A stretch of DNA of 64,000 nt from Pectobacterium zantedeschiae. Lineage in GTDB: Bacteria > Pseudomonadota > Gammaproteobacteria > Enterobacterales > Enterobacteriaceae. Positions within the stretch are counted from its first letter, which is position 1. Every line of letters starts with the position of its first letter. Location of the stretch: assembly GCF_004137795.1 (NCBI RefSeq), contig NZ_NWTM01000002.1, positions 310,001 through 374,000 on the forward strand. The letters run 5' to 3'. The position numbers were made by a program, and so were the translations under genes. Below are positions 23,148 through 33,526 of the stretch, piece by piece. The notes beneath the pieces were generated by a model, which was not told where the DNA came from, made no database searches, and saw nothing but the letters and a program-made list of their open reading frames with translations.

Positions 23148-23594
23148 TTAACCCGCCGTATTATCGAAACGAAAAACGTCCTGACACGCAGATTGCAGGC
23201 TCTCTGTACTGCCGTCAGTGGCACAGTTTTTCGTCCAGCGTGAAGCGCCAGTTTCGGTATCCCAGGTTGGCGTCAGAATAACGCGTAGCCCTTGCAGAGT
23301 GGATTGCCCTGTCAGCGTAATTATCCCTTGAGTGACGCTAACGGCACTGACATAGCGTGAAGATTTACTGCCTGGAATTCCCTGATTACCTGCGTTGCAG
23401 GCGGTAAAAGCGGCATTTTCCAGACCACAGAGATCGACCGGCGTTTTATAAGACACCATCGTTTGTAGCATGTCCGTCAGCGCCGCTTTTTGCAGATAAC
23501 CTTGATAAGCGGGGACGCCGATAGCGCTGAGAATGGCGACGATCGCAATGACGATCATCAGCTCAATCAGTGTGAATCCTTGTTGTTTTGTCAT
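23148..23594 (-). CDS. ppdD: Type IV major prepilin PpdD
   Basis: 148-residue prepilin. The ATG at 23594 gives a leader MTKQQG cleaved before the N-terminal phenylalanine FTLIELMIVIAIVAIL, the classic type IV pilin signal with Glu5; AGGG lies 8 nt upstream. Four cysteines (LCGLENAAFTAC and NCATDG...SACQD) can form two disulfides as in enterobacterial PpdD. The frame is open upstream, but the pilin leader decides the start. Processing would need PilD, which is not in the window. Confidence 0.93.
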   Translation of the reverse strand: MTKQQGFTLIELMIVIAIVAILSAIGVPAYQGYLQKAALTDMLQTMVSYKTPVDLCGLENAAFTACNAGNQGIPGSKSSRYVSAVSVTQGIITLTGQSTLQGLRVILTPTWDTETGASRWTKNCATDGSTESLQSACQDVFRFDNTAG

Positions 23595-23903
23595 GTTGAT
23601 TTCCCTGTTGTGGCGCATAAATATGGTGGCGCATAAATGCATACGGACGGCCGGCAGCATAGAAAAGGGAATGAAAGCTGGCGAGTGGGGAAAGTCAAAA
23701 GAGGAAGGCGCTACGACATGTTTTTAGATATTTGCAGAACGTTGAAGGTTTTTTGGGAGCAGGTACGCATTGTTCACATTATCAGGACAGAAAGTCCGTA
23801 CGGAACAGGAAGATCGTATTGTTGCGATGTTATGGGGAGGATGGGATGAAGAAATACAAACGAGGTGCGAAATGGCACCTCGTCGGGAGAAATAGAGAAG
23901 CAA
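23595..23903. other. Gap between ppdD and nadC
   Basis: 309 bp with no credible coding frame. The only feature seen is the nadC terminator at its far end; a ppdD promoter must lie here but no clear hexamer pair stands out. Confidence 0.6.
23852..23882 (-). terminator. Intrinsic terminator of nadC
   Basis: 8-bp stem CGAGGTGC / GCACCTCG (23861-23882) with a 6-nt loop; on the minus strand it is followed by the T-rich TTTGTATTTC. It separates nadC from the pilus genes. Confidence 0.7.
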
Positions 23904-24842
<939 letters not shown>

Positions 24843-24897
24843 TCAGGACATCCAGAATGACTAATTGTTGTAATTCAGTGTATTACTGTTATTAACC

Positions 24898-24925
24898 TTC
24901 CGGCGAACATCCGTGAACGCCGGAA
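24898..24925 (-). terminator. Probable terminator of tsx
   Basis: 8-bp inverted repeat TTCCGGCG / CGCCGGAA with a 12-nt loop, just past the tsx stop. The following T tract on the minus strand is weak. Confidence 0.5.
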
Positions 24926-24938
24926 AGGGGACGTGATT

Positions 24939-25799
24939 TTAGAAGTTGTAACCGACGACCAGATAGTAGCCCCAGCCGGTAGATTTCACTTCAAACGGGC
25001 CTTTGCCGAAATTGAGTTCTGTGCCATCAGCCCATTGGCCGCCATTGTGGAAATAACGTGCGACGAAAGAGTAGTGCCAGTGGTCGTAGCCCAACGCCAA
25101 AATATGGCTGGAAGCAATGGAGTTATTAGTACGGCTTGAATTCGATTTATCACGCAGTTCTGAACCGAAATCGAAATTGGTGAAGCTGATATACGAGACG
25201 TTGCCGCCCATCAGAGAGCCCAGCGGGTAAGAGTATTTTACTTTTACGCGGTAGCCGTCCCACTCGTTTTCGTTCGCAGCGCCGTAGTTCTGCCATTGGT
25301 ATTTGGCATAGCCATTCAGTGAGAGGGCCAGATCGGTTCCGGTATCAATATCGGTGCCTAAGCCCATATACCAGGTGCTCTGGCGTGAACCACTATTGCG
25401 GCCCTGATCGTAGATAACGTTATTGGCGATGTACCACTCTTTAAACGGACCAAAGCTGAGGTCTGATCCCGTCAGTTTATCAATAGAAAAGCGCGGTTCG
25501 ATCTCGACAAATAGCGAAGAGCCTTTGTTCCAAATGCCGCGGCTGCCAGGATCGCCACCGAAAAATTTAGGCGCATCGGCGTAGCCGTAGAAATCGAACC
25601 AGTCTTTACGTGCGAACGCCTCATATTCCAGATAGGTCGTGCTGCTCAGTTGCGGTCCAAAGCGAGTGTGGGCGCTGCCGACGACGTTAACGCTCTGGTG
25701 CCACCAGTCAGACAAGTATTCGGCTTTATTGCTGTCGGCAAGTGCAGGCATTGAGCATGACAGTGCGAGCAAAGCACCCGCAGCGAAAGTTTTTTTCAT
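24939..25799 (-). CDS. tsx: Nucleoside-specific outer-membrane channel Tsx
   Basis: 12-stranded outer-membrane channel for nucleosides and deoxynucleosides. The 286-residue precursor has a signal peptide ending PALA near residue 21 and mature sequence close to E. coli Tsx throughout: [47 protein letters not shown] and the C-terminal [14 protein letters not shown] with terminal Phe. An ATG at 25811 would add four residues. A CRP-type site lies about 170 nt upstream, fitting the known CRP/CytR control of tsx in E. coli. In E. coli tsx lies elsewhere, so its place beside nadC is a local rearrangement. Confidence 0.93.
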   Translation of the reverse strand: MKKTFAAGALLALSCSMPALADSNKAEYLSDWWHQSVNVVGSAHTRFGPQLSSTTYLEYEAFARKDWFDFYGYADAPKFFGGDPGSRGIWNKGSSLFVEIEPRFSIDKLTGSDLSFGPFKEWYIANNVIYDQGRNSGSRQSTWYMGLGTDIDTGTDLALSLNGYAKYQWQNYGAANENEWDGYRVKVKYSYPLGSLMGGNVSYISFTNFDFGSELRDKSNSSRTNNSIASSHILALGYDHWHYSFVARYFHNGGQWADGTELNFGKGPFEVKSTGWGYYLVVGYNF

Positions 25800-25964
25800 G
25801 TTGAGTACCATATAGTTAGACGTTATTTACGTCGTGCGTAAGACCGCAAAATAAGTTTTGGTAATATCTAAAAAAATCAGAAGATAATTTTGTCATACAT
25901 TTTAAGTAAAAATAGACGCAATGCACGAAAACGATTGCCTTTTATTGCAATATTACATTTGTAA

Positions 25965-25980
25965 TGTGATTTTTATCACG
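25965..25980. promoter_or_regulatory. CRP-like binding site upstream of tsx
   Basis: TGTGATTTTTATCACG matches the TGTGA-N6-TCACA CRP consensus at 9 of 10 core positions. It lies in the AT-rich tsx upstream region, consistent with cAMP-CRP control. Confidence 0.6.
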
Positions 25981-26145
25981 TAATGGTGTTGGGGATTTTA
26001 CGTTGCTAAAAAGGATGTAGAGATTGAATACTGATGGGGAAAACAGCGAAAACATCGTAAAACGAATGGTAAAACCTATTGATACCCAGTTGGATAGATA
26101 GGGTTGTGTGAAACATGGTATCTTGAATACAAGGATTTTTGGTTC

Positions 26146-26349
26146 TATACCCCAAATAATTCGAGTTGCAGGAAGGCGGCAAAAGAGGGAATCCCGATGA
26201 GCTTACTCAGGTCAGTGATTCGGGTGAGTGACAAATCTGCCAGAGGCAGATTTGAACGCTGCTTGCAGCGGCCCCAACGGGGCGAAGCCCACATAAGTGG
26301 GCCGAGTAGCGCAGCCAACGCACATGCAGCTTGAAGTATTACGGGTATA
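26146..26349. repeat. ERIC element 2 with 77-bp four-hairpin insert
   Basis: ERIC ends and core are present (TATACCCCAAATAATTCGAG to ACTTGAAGT-like GCTTGAAGTATTACGGGTATA, core GAGCTTACTCAGG), but the element is 204 bp because 77 bp (26232-26308) are inserted after CGGGTGAGTGA. The insert is a chain of four perfect hairpins with stems of 10, 6, 5 and 6 bp. It sits 54 nt upstream of ampD; the remaining tsx-ampD gap shows only the CRP site. Confidence 0.9.
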
Positions 26350-26403
26350 ATTGATTTTTCGCCTGATTCAGCCGGCTAACGATACGATGCGAGGTTATCG
26401 CCG

Positions 26404-26979
26404 ATGCTTTTGGAAAATGGCTGGTTATCCGACATTACACACACGCCTTCACCACATTATGATGGCCGCCCAAATAACGAGGTGCCTTCCTTACTGGTGA
26501 TTCATAATATCAGTTTGCCTCCCGGTGAGTTTGGCGGTCCGTATATTGATCAGCTGTTTACGGCTACTTTGGATCCTACTGCGCACCCCTATTTCGCCGA
26601 TATTTCTCATTTACGCGTAGCGGCACACTGCCTGATTCGCCGCGATGGGCAAACCATACAGTATGTCTCTTTCGATCAGCGCGCCTGGCATGCTGGTGTT
26701 TCGGTGTTTGAAGGCCGCGAGCGGTGTAATGATTTCTCTATTGGTATCGAACTGGAAGGAACGGATACGCTGCCTTTTACCACAGAGCAATATCACTCGC
26801 TGGCTGCGATTACACGCCTACTAATGCGGGCTTATCCCATCACGCCGTCGCGAATTACCGGACATAGCGATATCGCTCCGGGTCGTAAAACCGATCCCGG
26901 TCCGGCATTTGACTGGGACGGCTATCATCGTCTGCTACAAGAAGACTGGACAGAGAATAAAGGGAGCCTAGACCAATGA
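26404..26979 (+). CDS. ampD: N-acetyl-anhydromuramyl-L-alanine amidase AmpD
   Basis: Cytoplasmic zinc amidase of peptidoglycan recycling that removes peptide from anhydro-muropeptides, thereby keeping AmpR-controlled beta-lactamase genes off. The 191-residue protein has zinc ligands H34, H154 and D164, with K162 in [12 protein letters not shown], and HCLIRRDG near 75. E. coli AmpD is 183 aa; this one has a slightly longer C-terminus. The ATG start MLLENGWL matches the family. It overlaps ampE by 4 nt. Confidence 0.95.
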   Translation: MLLENGWLSDITHTPSPHYDGRPNNEVPSLLVIHNISLPPGEFGGPYIDQLFTATLDPTAHPYFADISHLRVAAHCLIRRDGQTIQYVSFDQRAWHAGVSVFEGRERCNDFSIGIELEGTDTLPFTTEQYHSLAAITRLLMRAYPITPSRITGHSDIAPGRKTDPGPAFDWDGYHRLLQEDWTENKGSLDQ

Positions 26980-27830
26980 CGCTGTTTACACTGTTGCTTA
27001 CGCTGGCCTGGGAACGGTTGTTCAAACAGGGGGAGCACTGGCAGATCGACCACCGGCTGGAGGTGGTATTCCGGCATGTGCCGTCTCCGTCTTTATTTCA
27101 GACGCTGTTCCTGACGCTATGCAGTATGGGCGTGGTGGCTGGATTGCTATGGCTAACGAGCGGCATTCTGTTTGGTCTGGTTTCCCTTTTACTGTGGATT
27201 GTCATCAGCCTGATGTGCATTGGCGCAGGTGAAATCCGCCAGCACTATCGGCGCTATTTACAAGCGGCGCAGCGCGGTGAAGCGGATGCCAGTCGGGAAA
27301 TGGCGGCGGAACTGGCATTGATCCATGGTCTGCCCGTTGGCTCGAATGAAAGTGAGCAATTGAAAGAATTGCAAAACGCGTTGCTATGGATAAATTTCCG
27401 ATTTTATTTAGCACCGCTCTTTTGGTTCGTCGCGGCTGGGCCCTACGGGCCAATTGCGCTGATGGGATACGCATTTTTACGTGCCAGACAGACCTGGCTG
27501 GCGCGGCACAACACGCCGCTGGAACGTGCGCAGTCCGGCGTTGATAGCTTGCTGCATTGGCTTGACTGGATTCCCACTCGTTTAGCCGGTGCGGCTTACG
27601 CGCTGTTGGGGCATGGTGAAAAAGCGCTGCCAGCATGGTTCGCGTCGTTGGGGGATTCCCGCAGTTCACAATACTGGGTGTTAACTCAACTGGCTCAATT
27701 TTCTCTGGCGCGTGAATCCCACATTGAACCCGTAGAAACGCCGAAAGCCGCCGTGACGCTGGCGAAAAAGGTGACGCTGGTGCTGGTGGTAGTGGTCGCA
27801 CTCTTAACGATATACGGTGCGCTGGTCTGA
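26976..27830 (+). CDS. ampE: Inner-membrane protein AmpE
   Basis: 284-residue membrane protein of the CobD/CbiB-related AmpE family, cotranscribed with ampD and implicated in beta-lactamase induction signalling; its biochemical role is not settled. Hydrophobic segments lie near 40-60, 60-80, 145-170 and at the C-terminus ([19 protein letters not shown]). Motifs shared with E. coli AmpE (284 aa) include [20 protein letters not shown] and [16 protein letters not shown]. The start overlaps ampD by 4 nt (ATGA). Confidence 0.93.
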   Translation: MTLFTLLLTLAWERLFKQGEHWQIDHRLEVVFRHVPSPSLFQTLFLTLCSMGVVAGLLWLTSGILFGLVSLLLWIVISLMCIGAGEIRQHYRRYLQAAQRGEADASREMAAELALIHGLPVGSNESEQLKELQNALLWINFRFYLAPLFWFVAAGPYGPIALMGYAFLRARQTWLARHNTPLERAQSGVDSLLHWLDWIPTRLAGAAYALLGHGEKALPAWFASLGDSRSSQYWVLTQLAQFSLARESHIEPVETPKAAVTLAKKVTLVLVVVVALLTIYGALV

Positions 27831-27849
27831 TGTTTGCTATGTATTGGCA

Positions 27850-27878
27850 GAAAAATAATGGCCGACAAGGTCGGCCAT
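27850..27878 (-). terminator. Terminator of aroP (between ampE and aroP)
   Basis: 9-bp stem ATGGCCGAC / GTCGGCCAT (27858-27878) with a 3-nt loop, followed on the minus strand by TATTTTT. It mainly serves aroP but may also stop ampE transcripts. Confidence 0.75.
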
Positions 27879-27912
27879 AGAATCGAAAAGGATATAGCAT
27901 GAACGCTGAGGC

Positions 27913-29271
27913 TTACTTCACCTGATTTTTCTTTTTGATAAAGTAGCCGACGCCCAGAATAATCAGCCAGACTGGGATCAGCATGACGGAAATCTGAATG
28001 CCCGGCGTCAGGAACATAATGACCAAAATTCCGGCGAGGAACAGTAGGCAGATATAGTTACCCAGCGGATAAAGCAGCGCTTTAAACTTGGTCACCGTAC
28101 CTTCTTTATCCTTCTGCGCACGGAATTTCAGGTGAGCCAGACTGATCATCGCCCAGTTAATCACGAGAGCTGACACGACCAGCGCCATTAATAGCTCGAA
28201 CGCTTTGCCGGGGATAAGGTAGTTGATCAGTACACACAGCGCCGTTGCCAGCGCGGAGATGCCGATAGCGACAACCGGTACGCCACGGCTATCGACGGTT
28301 TCCAGTACTTTCGGTCCATTCCCCTGTTTTGCCAGACCGAACAGCATGCGGCTGTTGCAATAAACACAGCTGTTGTAAACCGATAGCGCCGCGGTTAGTA
28401 CCACGATGTTCAGCACCGTAGCTACAACGTTGCTGTTCAGTTCGTGGAAGATCATAACGAACGGGCTACCACCTTCTACAACTTTGCCCCACGGATACAG
28501 TGACAGCAAAATTGCGAGTGAGCCGATATAGAAAATCAGAATGCGGTAGATAACCTGATTGGTCGCGCGTGGAATGCTCTTCTCTGGGTTATCCGCTTCT
28601 GCTGCGGTAATCCCGACGAGTTCCAGGCCACCAAATGAGAACATGATAACGGCCATCGCCATGAGCAGGCCGAGACCGCCATTCGGGAAGAACCCACCTT
28701 GTGCCCACAGGTTAGTTACGGTTGCTTCCGGTCCGCCTGTACCGCTGATCAGCAGCCAGCCGCCAAAGACGATCATACCAATAATCGCGGCGACTTTGAT
28801 GATGGCAAACCAGAACTCCATCTCACCGTAGACTTTGACGTTCGCCAGATTGATGGCGTTAATCAGTAGGAAAAACACAGCTGCGGACACCCACGTCGGA
28901 ATGTCTGGCCACCAGTACTGGACGTAAATCCCCACGGCGCTGAGTTCTGCCATGGCGACCAGAACATACAGCACCCAGTAGTTCCATCCAGATGCGAATC
29001 CAGCAAAGTCGCCCCAGTATTTATAAGCAAAGTGGCTGAACGATCCGGCCACTGGCTCTTCCACTACCATCTCGCCCAATTGGCGCATAATGAGGAACGC
29101 GATCAAACCGCCAATCGCATAGCCCAACAGGACCGATGGCCCCGCCATTTTGATTGTCTGTGCAATACCAAGAAAGAGGCCAGTACCTACCGCGCCACCC
29201 AAGGCAATCAACTGAATATGACGGTTTTTCAAACCACGCTTTAGCGTGCCGTCCGTTTGTTGATTATCCAT
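27913..29271 (-). CDS. aroP: Aromatic amino acid transporter AroP
   Basis: Proton symporter for Phe, Tyr and Trp, of the APC family amino acid transporter subgroup. The 452-residue protein has twelve hydrophobic segments and the family motifs IQLIALGGAVGTGLFLGIA near 20 and SFGGLELVGITAAEADNPEK near 220-240. E. coli AroP is 457 aa. The ATG at 29271 has AGAGGG upstream; the frame extends 17 codons further without family similarity. A TyrR-type box lies 75-92 nt upstream. It is divergent from pdhR, as in E. coli. Confidence 0.9.
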   Translation of the reverse strand: MDNQQTDGTLKRGLKNRHIQLIALGGAVGTGLFLGIAQTIKMAGPSVLLGYAIGGLIAFLIMRQLGEMVVEEPVAGSFSHFAYKYWGDFAGFASGWNYWVLYVLVAMAELSAVGIYVQYWWPDIPTWVSAAVFFLLINAINLANVKVYGEMEFWFAIIKVAAIIGMIVFGGWLLISGTGGPEATVTNLWAQGGFFPNGGLGLLMAMAVIMFSFGGLELVGITAAEADNPEKSIPRATNQVIYRILIFYIGSLAILLSLYPWGKVVEGGSPFVMIFHELNSNVVATVLNIVVLTAALSVYNSCVYCNSRMLFGLAKQGNGPKVLETVDSRGVPVVAIGISALATALCVLINYLIPGKAFELLMALVVSALVINWAMISLAHLKFRAQKDKEGTVTKFKALLYPLGNYICLLFLAGILVIMFLTPGIQISVMLIPVWLIILGVGYFIKKKNQVK

Positions 29272-29345
29272 CAAATTTAACCCTCTGCCAGTGCAAGTAA
29301 AAAACACGGTGTGAACGAACACGCGTATTAATGACTGTACGTTTG

Positions 29346-29363
29346 TGTAATTTTATTTTTACG
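29346..29363. promoter_or_regulatory. TyrR-like box upstream of aroP
   Basis: TGTAAT-TTTATT-TTTACG matches the TyrR consensus TGTAAA-N6-TTTACA at 10 of 12 defined positions, in the place expected for aromatic amino acid repression of aroP. The rest of this 670-bp aroP-pdhR gap holds the PdhR sites but no coding frame. Confidence 0.55.
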
Positions 29364-29753
29364 CGGTAGTGTTTCTTTAAATAATGAAACATCTACCGTT
29401 TGCCAGAGAATAGTGGTAAGTGCGCAAGATTGCACTGATTTCTTATAGCCTGATAATTAAAAACTATCGCCACATCAAAATTTTTATCAATCTTTGATTG
29501 ACCCCTTGATGATGAAAAACCCGTGGGGAATTTGAGAGGTGCTACCCCTTTAGGCTTACTCCTTTTTATTATCTCTTTATCCCCGCTGTAAAAATGGTAC
29601 TTACCCCGATAGGGCGCTACGGGTCATTACGCTATCTTTATGAGAATAAAAAACCTTTTTTATTGAATAATAATTCACTATTTGTGTATTTAAACGGTTC
29701 AGCACTGCCTGCTTTACGTTTCAAAAAAGTTAAAATATAGACAGGGGGGATTA

Positions 29754-29766
29754 ATGGTAATACCAC
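29754..29766. promoter_or_regulatory. Second PdhR-like half-conserved site
   Basis: ATGGTAATACCA resembles the core of the PdhR operator (TGGT-N3-ACCA) but lacks the flanking symmetric AAT/ATT on one side. It lies about 130 bp upstream of the perfect operator. Confidence 0.35.
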
Positions 29767-29892
29767 AGGTGGGCTATCACTTTGCCGCATGTTTCTCGTG
29801 CATTTGTTAAAATCTGGTGGGATTGGTGATTTAGCTCAAGGTCCTTATGGACAGAAGGTGAATACTTTGTTACTTTAGCGTCACGTTTTTGA

Positions 29893-29909
29893 AATTGGTA
29901 TTACCAATT
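29893..29909. promoter_or_regulatory. PdhR operator
   Basis: AATTGGTATTACCAATT is a perfect 17-bp palindrome matching the PdhR box AATTGGT-N3-ACCAATT. It ends 32 nt before the pdhR ATG, so PdhR is expected to repress its own operon and release it when pyruvate accumulates. Confidence 0.92.
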
Positions 29910-29941
29910 GACTCCGCGCCATTCGCAGAGAAGAATTCACT

Positions 29942-30706
29942 ATGGCATACAGCAAGATCCGTCAGCCCAAACTGTCAGATGTGATTGAGCAGCAGCTGGA
30001 GTTTCTGATCCTTGAGGGAACCTTGCGCCCCGGCGAGAAGCTCCCACCGGAGCGCGAACTGGCAAAACAGTTTGATGTTTCCCGCCCTTCTCTGAGAGAA
30101 GCCATTCAACGCCTGGAAGCCAAAGGTTTACTTTTGCGCCGTCAGGGTGGTGGTACCTTCGTTCAAGCCAATCTATGGCAAAGCGTCAGCGATCCGCTGG
30201 CAGAATTACTGAGCACACATCCCGAATCACAGTTCGATCTTCTGGAAACGCGTCATGCGCTGGAAGGCATTGCTGCCTACTATGCTGCGTTGCGTGGCAC
30301 AGAGTCGGATTTGCAGCGTATCCGGGATTGTCATGCCGTGATTGAGAAGGCGAGGGAAGCGGGCGATCTGGACGCCGAGTCAGAAGCCGTTATGCAGTAT
30401 CAGGTTGCTGTAACAGAAGCCACGCATAATGTGGTTTTGTTGCATTTGGTGCGCTGTATGGGGCCGATGCTCGAACAGAACGTGAGACAGAATTTTGAAT
30501 TGCTTTATTTGAGCCGTGAAGTGCTGGCTCAGGTTAGCATTCATCGCGCCAGCATTTTTGAGGCGATTGTTGCCCGTGAGCCAGAAAAGGCGCGCGAAGC
30601 ATCACACCGCCATCTGGCGTTTATTGAGGAAGTATTGCTGGATCTTAACCGGGAACATAGTCGGCGCGAGAGATCGCTGCGTCGGCTCCAGCAACGCAAG
30701 GATTGA
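29942..30706 (+). CDS. pdhR: Pyruvate-responsive GntR-family repressor PdhR
   Basis: 254-residue FadR-subfamily GntR regulator, the same length as E. coli PdhR. The N-terminal winged helix ([20 protein letters not shown], about 37-56, then RLEAKGLL) binds the palindrome just upstream; the C-terminal FCD domain binds pyruvate. It heads the pdhR-aceE-aceF-lpdA operon, separated from aceE by 142 nt that hold a long stem-loop. Confidence 0.95.
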   Translation: MAYSKIRQPKLSDVIEQQLEFLILEGTLRPGEKLPPERELAKQFDVSRPSLREAIQRLEAKGLLLRRQGGGTFVQANLWQSVSDPLAELLSTHPESQFDLLETRHALEGIAAYYAALRGTESDLQRIRDCHAVIEKAREAGDLDAESEAVMQYQVAVTEATHNVVLLHLVRCMGPMLEQNVRQNFELLYLSREVLAQVSIHRASIFEAIVAREPEKAREASHRHLAFIEEVLLDLNREHSRRERSLRRLQQRKD

Positions 30707-30748
30707 GCATCCGTACTTTGGGGCTCTGAATGCGATAATGACGACGAT

Positions 30749-30811
30749 GAGCCTGTCTTCATGCGTTTTGCTTATGGTGAAACCCAGGTCAGAATGCAGG
30801 AAGACAGGCTC
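30749..30811 (+). other. Long stem-loop in the pdhR-aceE gap
   Basis: Perfect 12-bp arms GAGCCTGTCTTC (30749-30760) and GAAGACAGGCTC (30800-30811), extended inward after one mismatch by about 4 pairs. No T run follows the 3' arm. It could stabilise or process the aceE mRNA or attenuate read-through from pdhR. Confidence 0.6.
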
Positions 30812-30848
30812 CAATAAACTAACTGATTAGATAAGATAAGGAATAACC

Positions 30849-33512
30849 ATGTCAGATCGTTTAAATAATGACGTGGATCCGATCGAAACCCGCGACTGGC
30901 TGCAGGCGATCGAATCGGTCATCCGTGAAGAGGGTGTTGAGCGCGCTCAGTTCCTGATAGATCAGGTTCTGGGTGAAGCACGTAAAGGCGGTGTCAGCGT
31001 TGCTGCTGGTACGGCTGCACGTCAATATATCAACACCATCGCAGTGGAAGACGAACCGGAGTACCCTGGTAATCTGGATCTGGAACGTCGTATTCGCTCA
31101 GCAATCCGCTGGAACGCGATCATGACAGTGCTGCGCGCTTCGAAAAAAGATCTGGATCTGGGGGGCCACATGGCTTCTTTCCAGTCTTCCGCCACTTTCT
31201 ATGAAGTGTGCTTTAACCACTTCTTCCGTGCCCGCACTGAGCAGGACGGCGGCGATCTGGTCTACTTCCAGGGCCACATTTCTCCGGGCGTTTACGCTCG
31301 TGCCTTCCTTGAAGGCCGCCTGACCGAAGACCAGATGAACAACTTCCGTCAGGAAGTTCACGGTAACGGTCTGTCTTCTTATCCGCACCCGAAACTGATG
31401 CCGAACTTCTGGCAGTTCCCGACCGTATCTATGGGTCTGGGACCGATTGGTGCTATCTACCAGGCTAAATTCCTGAAGTATCTGGAAAACCGCGGTCTGA
31501 AAGATACCTCTAAGCAAACCGTTTATGCTTTCTTGGGCGACGGTGAAATGGACGAGCCAGAATCCAAGGGTGCGATCACCATCGCGACCCGTGAAAAACT
31601 GGACAACCTGGTGTTCGTTATCAACTGTAACCTGCAACGTTTGGATGGTCCGGTTACTGGTAATGGTAAGATCATCAACGAACTGGAAGGCATCTTCAGC
31701 GGCGCTGGCTGGGATGTGATCAAAGTGATGTGGGGTGACCGTTGGGACGAACTGCTGCGTAAAGACACCAGCGGTAAACTGATCCAACTGATGGAAGAAA
31801 CCGTTGACGGTGACTACCAGACCTTCAAATCCAAAAATGGTGCCTATGTGCGTGAGCACTTCTTCGGTAAATACCCGGAGACAGCCGCACTGGTTAAAGA
31901 CTGGAGCGACGATCAGATTTGGTCACTGAACCGTGGTGGTCACGATCCGAAGAAAGTCTACGCTGCACTGAAAAAAGCGCAGGACACCAAAGGCAAACCA
32001 ACCGTTATTCTGGCGCATACCATTAAAGGTTATGGTATGGGCGACGCGGCGGAAGGTAAGAACATCGCTCACCAGGTTAAGAAAGTTAACATGGATGGCG
32101 TGCGCTATTTCCGCGACCGCTTCAATGTGCCAGTTAGTGATGAAAACATCGAACAACTGCCGTACATCACCTTCGATAAAGATTCCGAAGAGTACAAGTA
32201 CCTGCACGAACGTCGTCAGGCACTGGGTGGTTACCTGCCGTCTCGTCAGCCGAACTTTGATGAGAAGCTGGAACTGCCAACGCTGGAAGATTTCAGCAGC
32301 CTGCTGGAAGAGCAGAACAAAGAAATCTCTACCACTATCGCGTTTGTACGTGCCCTGAACGTGATGCTGAAGAACCAATCTATCAAAGATCGTCTGGTTC
32401 CGATTATCGCTGACGAAGCGCGTACCTTCGGTATGGAAGGTCTGTTCCGCCAGATCGGTATTTATAGCCCGAAAGGCCAGCAGTACACCCCGCAGGACCG
32501 TGAGCAGGTTGCTTACTACAAAGAAGACCAGAAAGGTCAGATCCTGCAGGAAGGTATCAACGAACTGGGTGCAGGTTCTTCCTGGCTGGCGGCGGCAACG
32601 TCTTACAGCACCAACAACCTGCCGATGATCCCGTTCTACATCTACTACTCCATGTTCGGTTTCCAACGTATCGGCGACCTGTGCTGGGCAGCGGGTGACC
32701 AACAGGCTCGTGGCTTCCTGATCGGTGGTACTTCAGGTCGTACAACGCTGAACGGTGAAGGTCTGCAGCACGAAGATGGCCACAGCCACATTCAGTCTCT
32801 GACCATCCCGAACTGTATCTCTTACGATCCGGCATTTGCCTATGAAGTTGCGGTAATCATGCATGATGGTCTGCACCGTATGTACGGCGAAGCGCAAGAG
32901 AACATTTACTACTACATCACCACGCTGAATGAAAACTACCACATGCCTGCGATGCCGCAGGGTGCGGAAGAAGGTATCCGTAAGGGTATCTACAAGCTGG
33001 AAACGGTTGACGGTAGCAAAGGTAAAGTTCAACTGCTGGGCTCTGGTTCTATCCTGCGTCACGTACGTGAAGCGGCTCAGATTCTGGCGAAAGACTACGG
33101 CATTGGTTCTGACGTATTCAGCGTAACGTCCTTCACTGAACTGGCACGCGAAGGCCAGGATTGTGAGCGTTGGAACATGCTGCATCCGACTGAAACGCCG
33201 CGCGTACCATTCGTGGCTCAGGTACTGAGCGATGCGCCAGCGGTTGCATCTACTGACTACATGAAGCTGTTTGCTGAGCAAATCCGTAACTTCATCCCAG
33301 CTAGCGATTACCGCGTACTGGGTACTGACGGTTTCGGTCGTTCTGACAGCCGTGAGAACCTGCGTCACCACTTCGAAGTGGATGCGTCTTACGTCGTGGT
33401 TGCGGCTCTGGGTGAACTGGCTAAACGCGGTGAAATCGATAAGAAAGTGGTTGCAGATGCCATCACTAAATTCAACATCGATGCAGATAAAGTTAACCCG
33501 CGTCTGGCATAA
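30849..33512 (+). CDS. aceE: Pyruvate dehydrogenase E1 component
   Basis: Thiamine diphosphate-dependent E1 that decarboxylates pyruvate and reductively acetylates the lipoyl groups of AceF. The 887-residue protein equals E. coli AceE in length and begins [17 protein letters not shown]. The ThDP motif runs from [12 protein letters not shown] near 230 to [10 protein letters not shown] near 258; [14 protein letters not shown] and the [16 protein letters not shown] segment are present. AAGGA precedes the ATG. aceF follows after 14 nt. Confidence 0.97.
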   Translation: MSDRLNNDVDPIETRDWLQAIESVIREEGVERAQFLIDQVLGEARKGGVSVAAGTAARQYINTIAVEDEPEYPGNLDLERRIRSAIRWNAIMTVLRASKKDLDLGGHMASFQSSATFYEVCFNHFFRARTEQDGGDLVYFQGHISPGVYARAFLEGRLTEDQMNNFRQEVHGNGLSSYPHPKLMPNFWQFPTVSMGLGPIGAIYQAKFLKYLENRGLKDTSKQTVYAFLGDGEMDEPESKGAITIATREKLDNLVFVINCNLQRLDGPVTGNGKIINELEGIFSGAGWDVIKVMWGDRWDELLRKDTSGKLIQLMEETVDGDYQTFKSKNGAYVREHFFGKYPETAALVKDWSDDQIWSLNRGGHDPKKVYAALKKAQDTKGKPTVILAHTIKGYGMGDAAEGKNIAHQVKKVNMDGVRYFRDRFNVPVSDENIEQLPYITFDKDSEEYKYLHERRQALGGYLPSRQPNFDEKLELPTLEDFSSLLEEQNKEISTTIAFVRALNVMLKNQSIKDRLVPIIADEARTFGMEGLFRQIGIYSPKGQQYTPQDREQVAYYKEDQKGQILQEGINELGAGSSWLAAATSYSTNNLPMIPFYIYYSMFGFQRIGDLCWAAGDQQARGFLIGGTSGRTTLNGEGLQHEDGHSHIQSLTIPNCISYDPAFAYEVAVIMHDGLHRMYGEAQENIYYYITTLNENYHMPAMPQGAEEGIRKGIYKLETVDGSKGKVQLLGSGSILRHVREAAQILAKDYGIGSDVFSVTSFTELAREGQDCERWNMLHPTETPRVPFVAQVLSDAPAVASTDYMKLFAEQIRNFIPASDYRVLGTDGFGRSDSRENLRHHFEVDASYVVVAALGELAKRGEIDKKVVADAITKFNIDADKVNPRLA

Positions 33513-33526
33513 GAGGTAAAGATTAC

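Noticed and set aside
26104-26334. 76-codon open frame upstream of ampD
   Set aside because: It lies almost wholly in ERIC element 2 and its hairpin insert; no ribosome site or family similarity.
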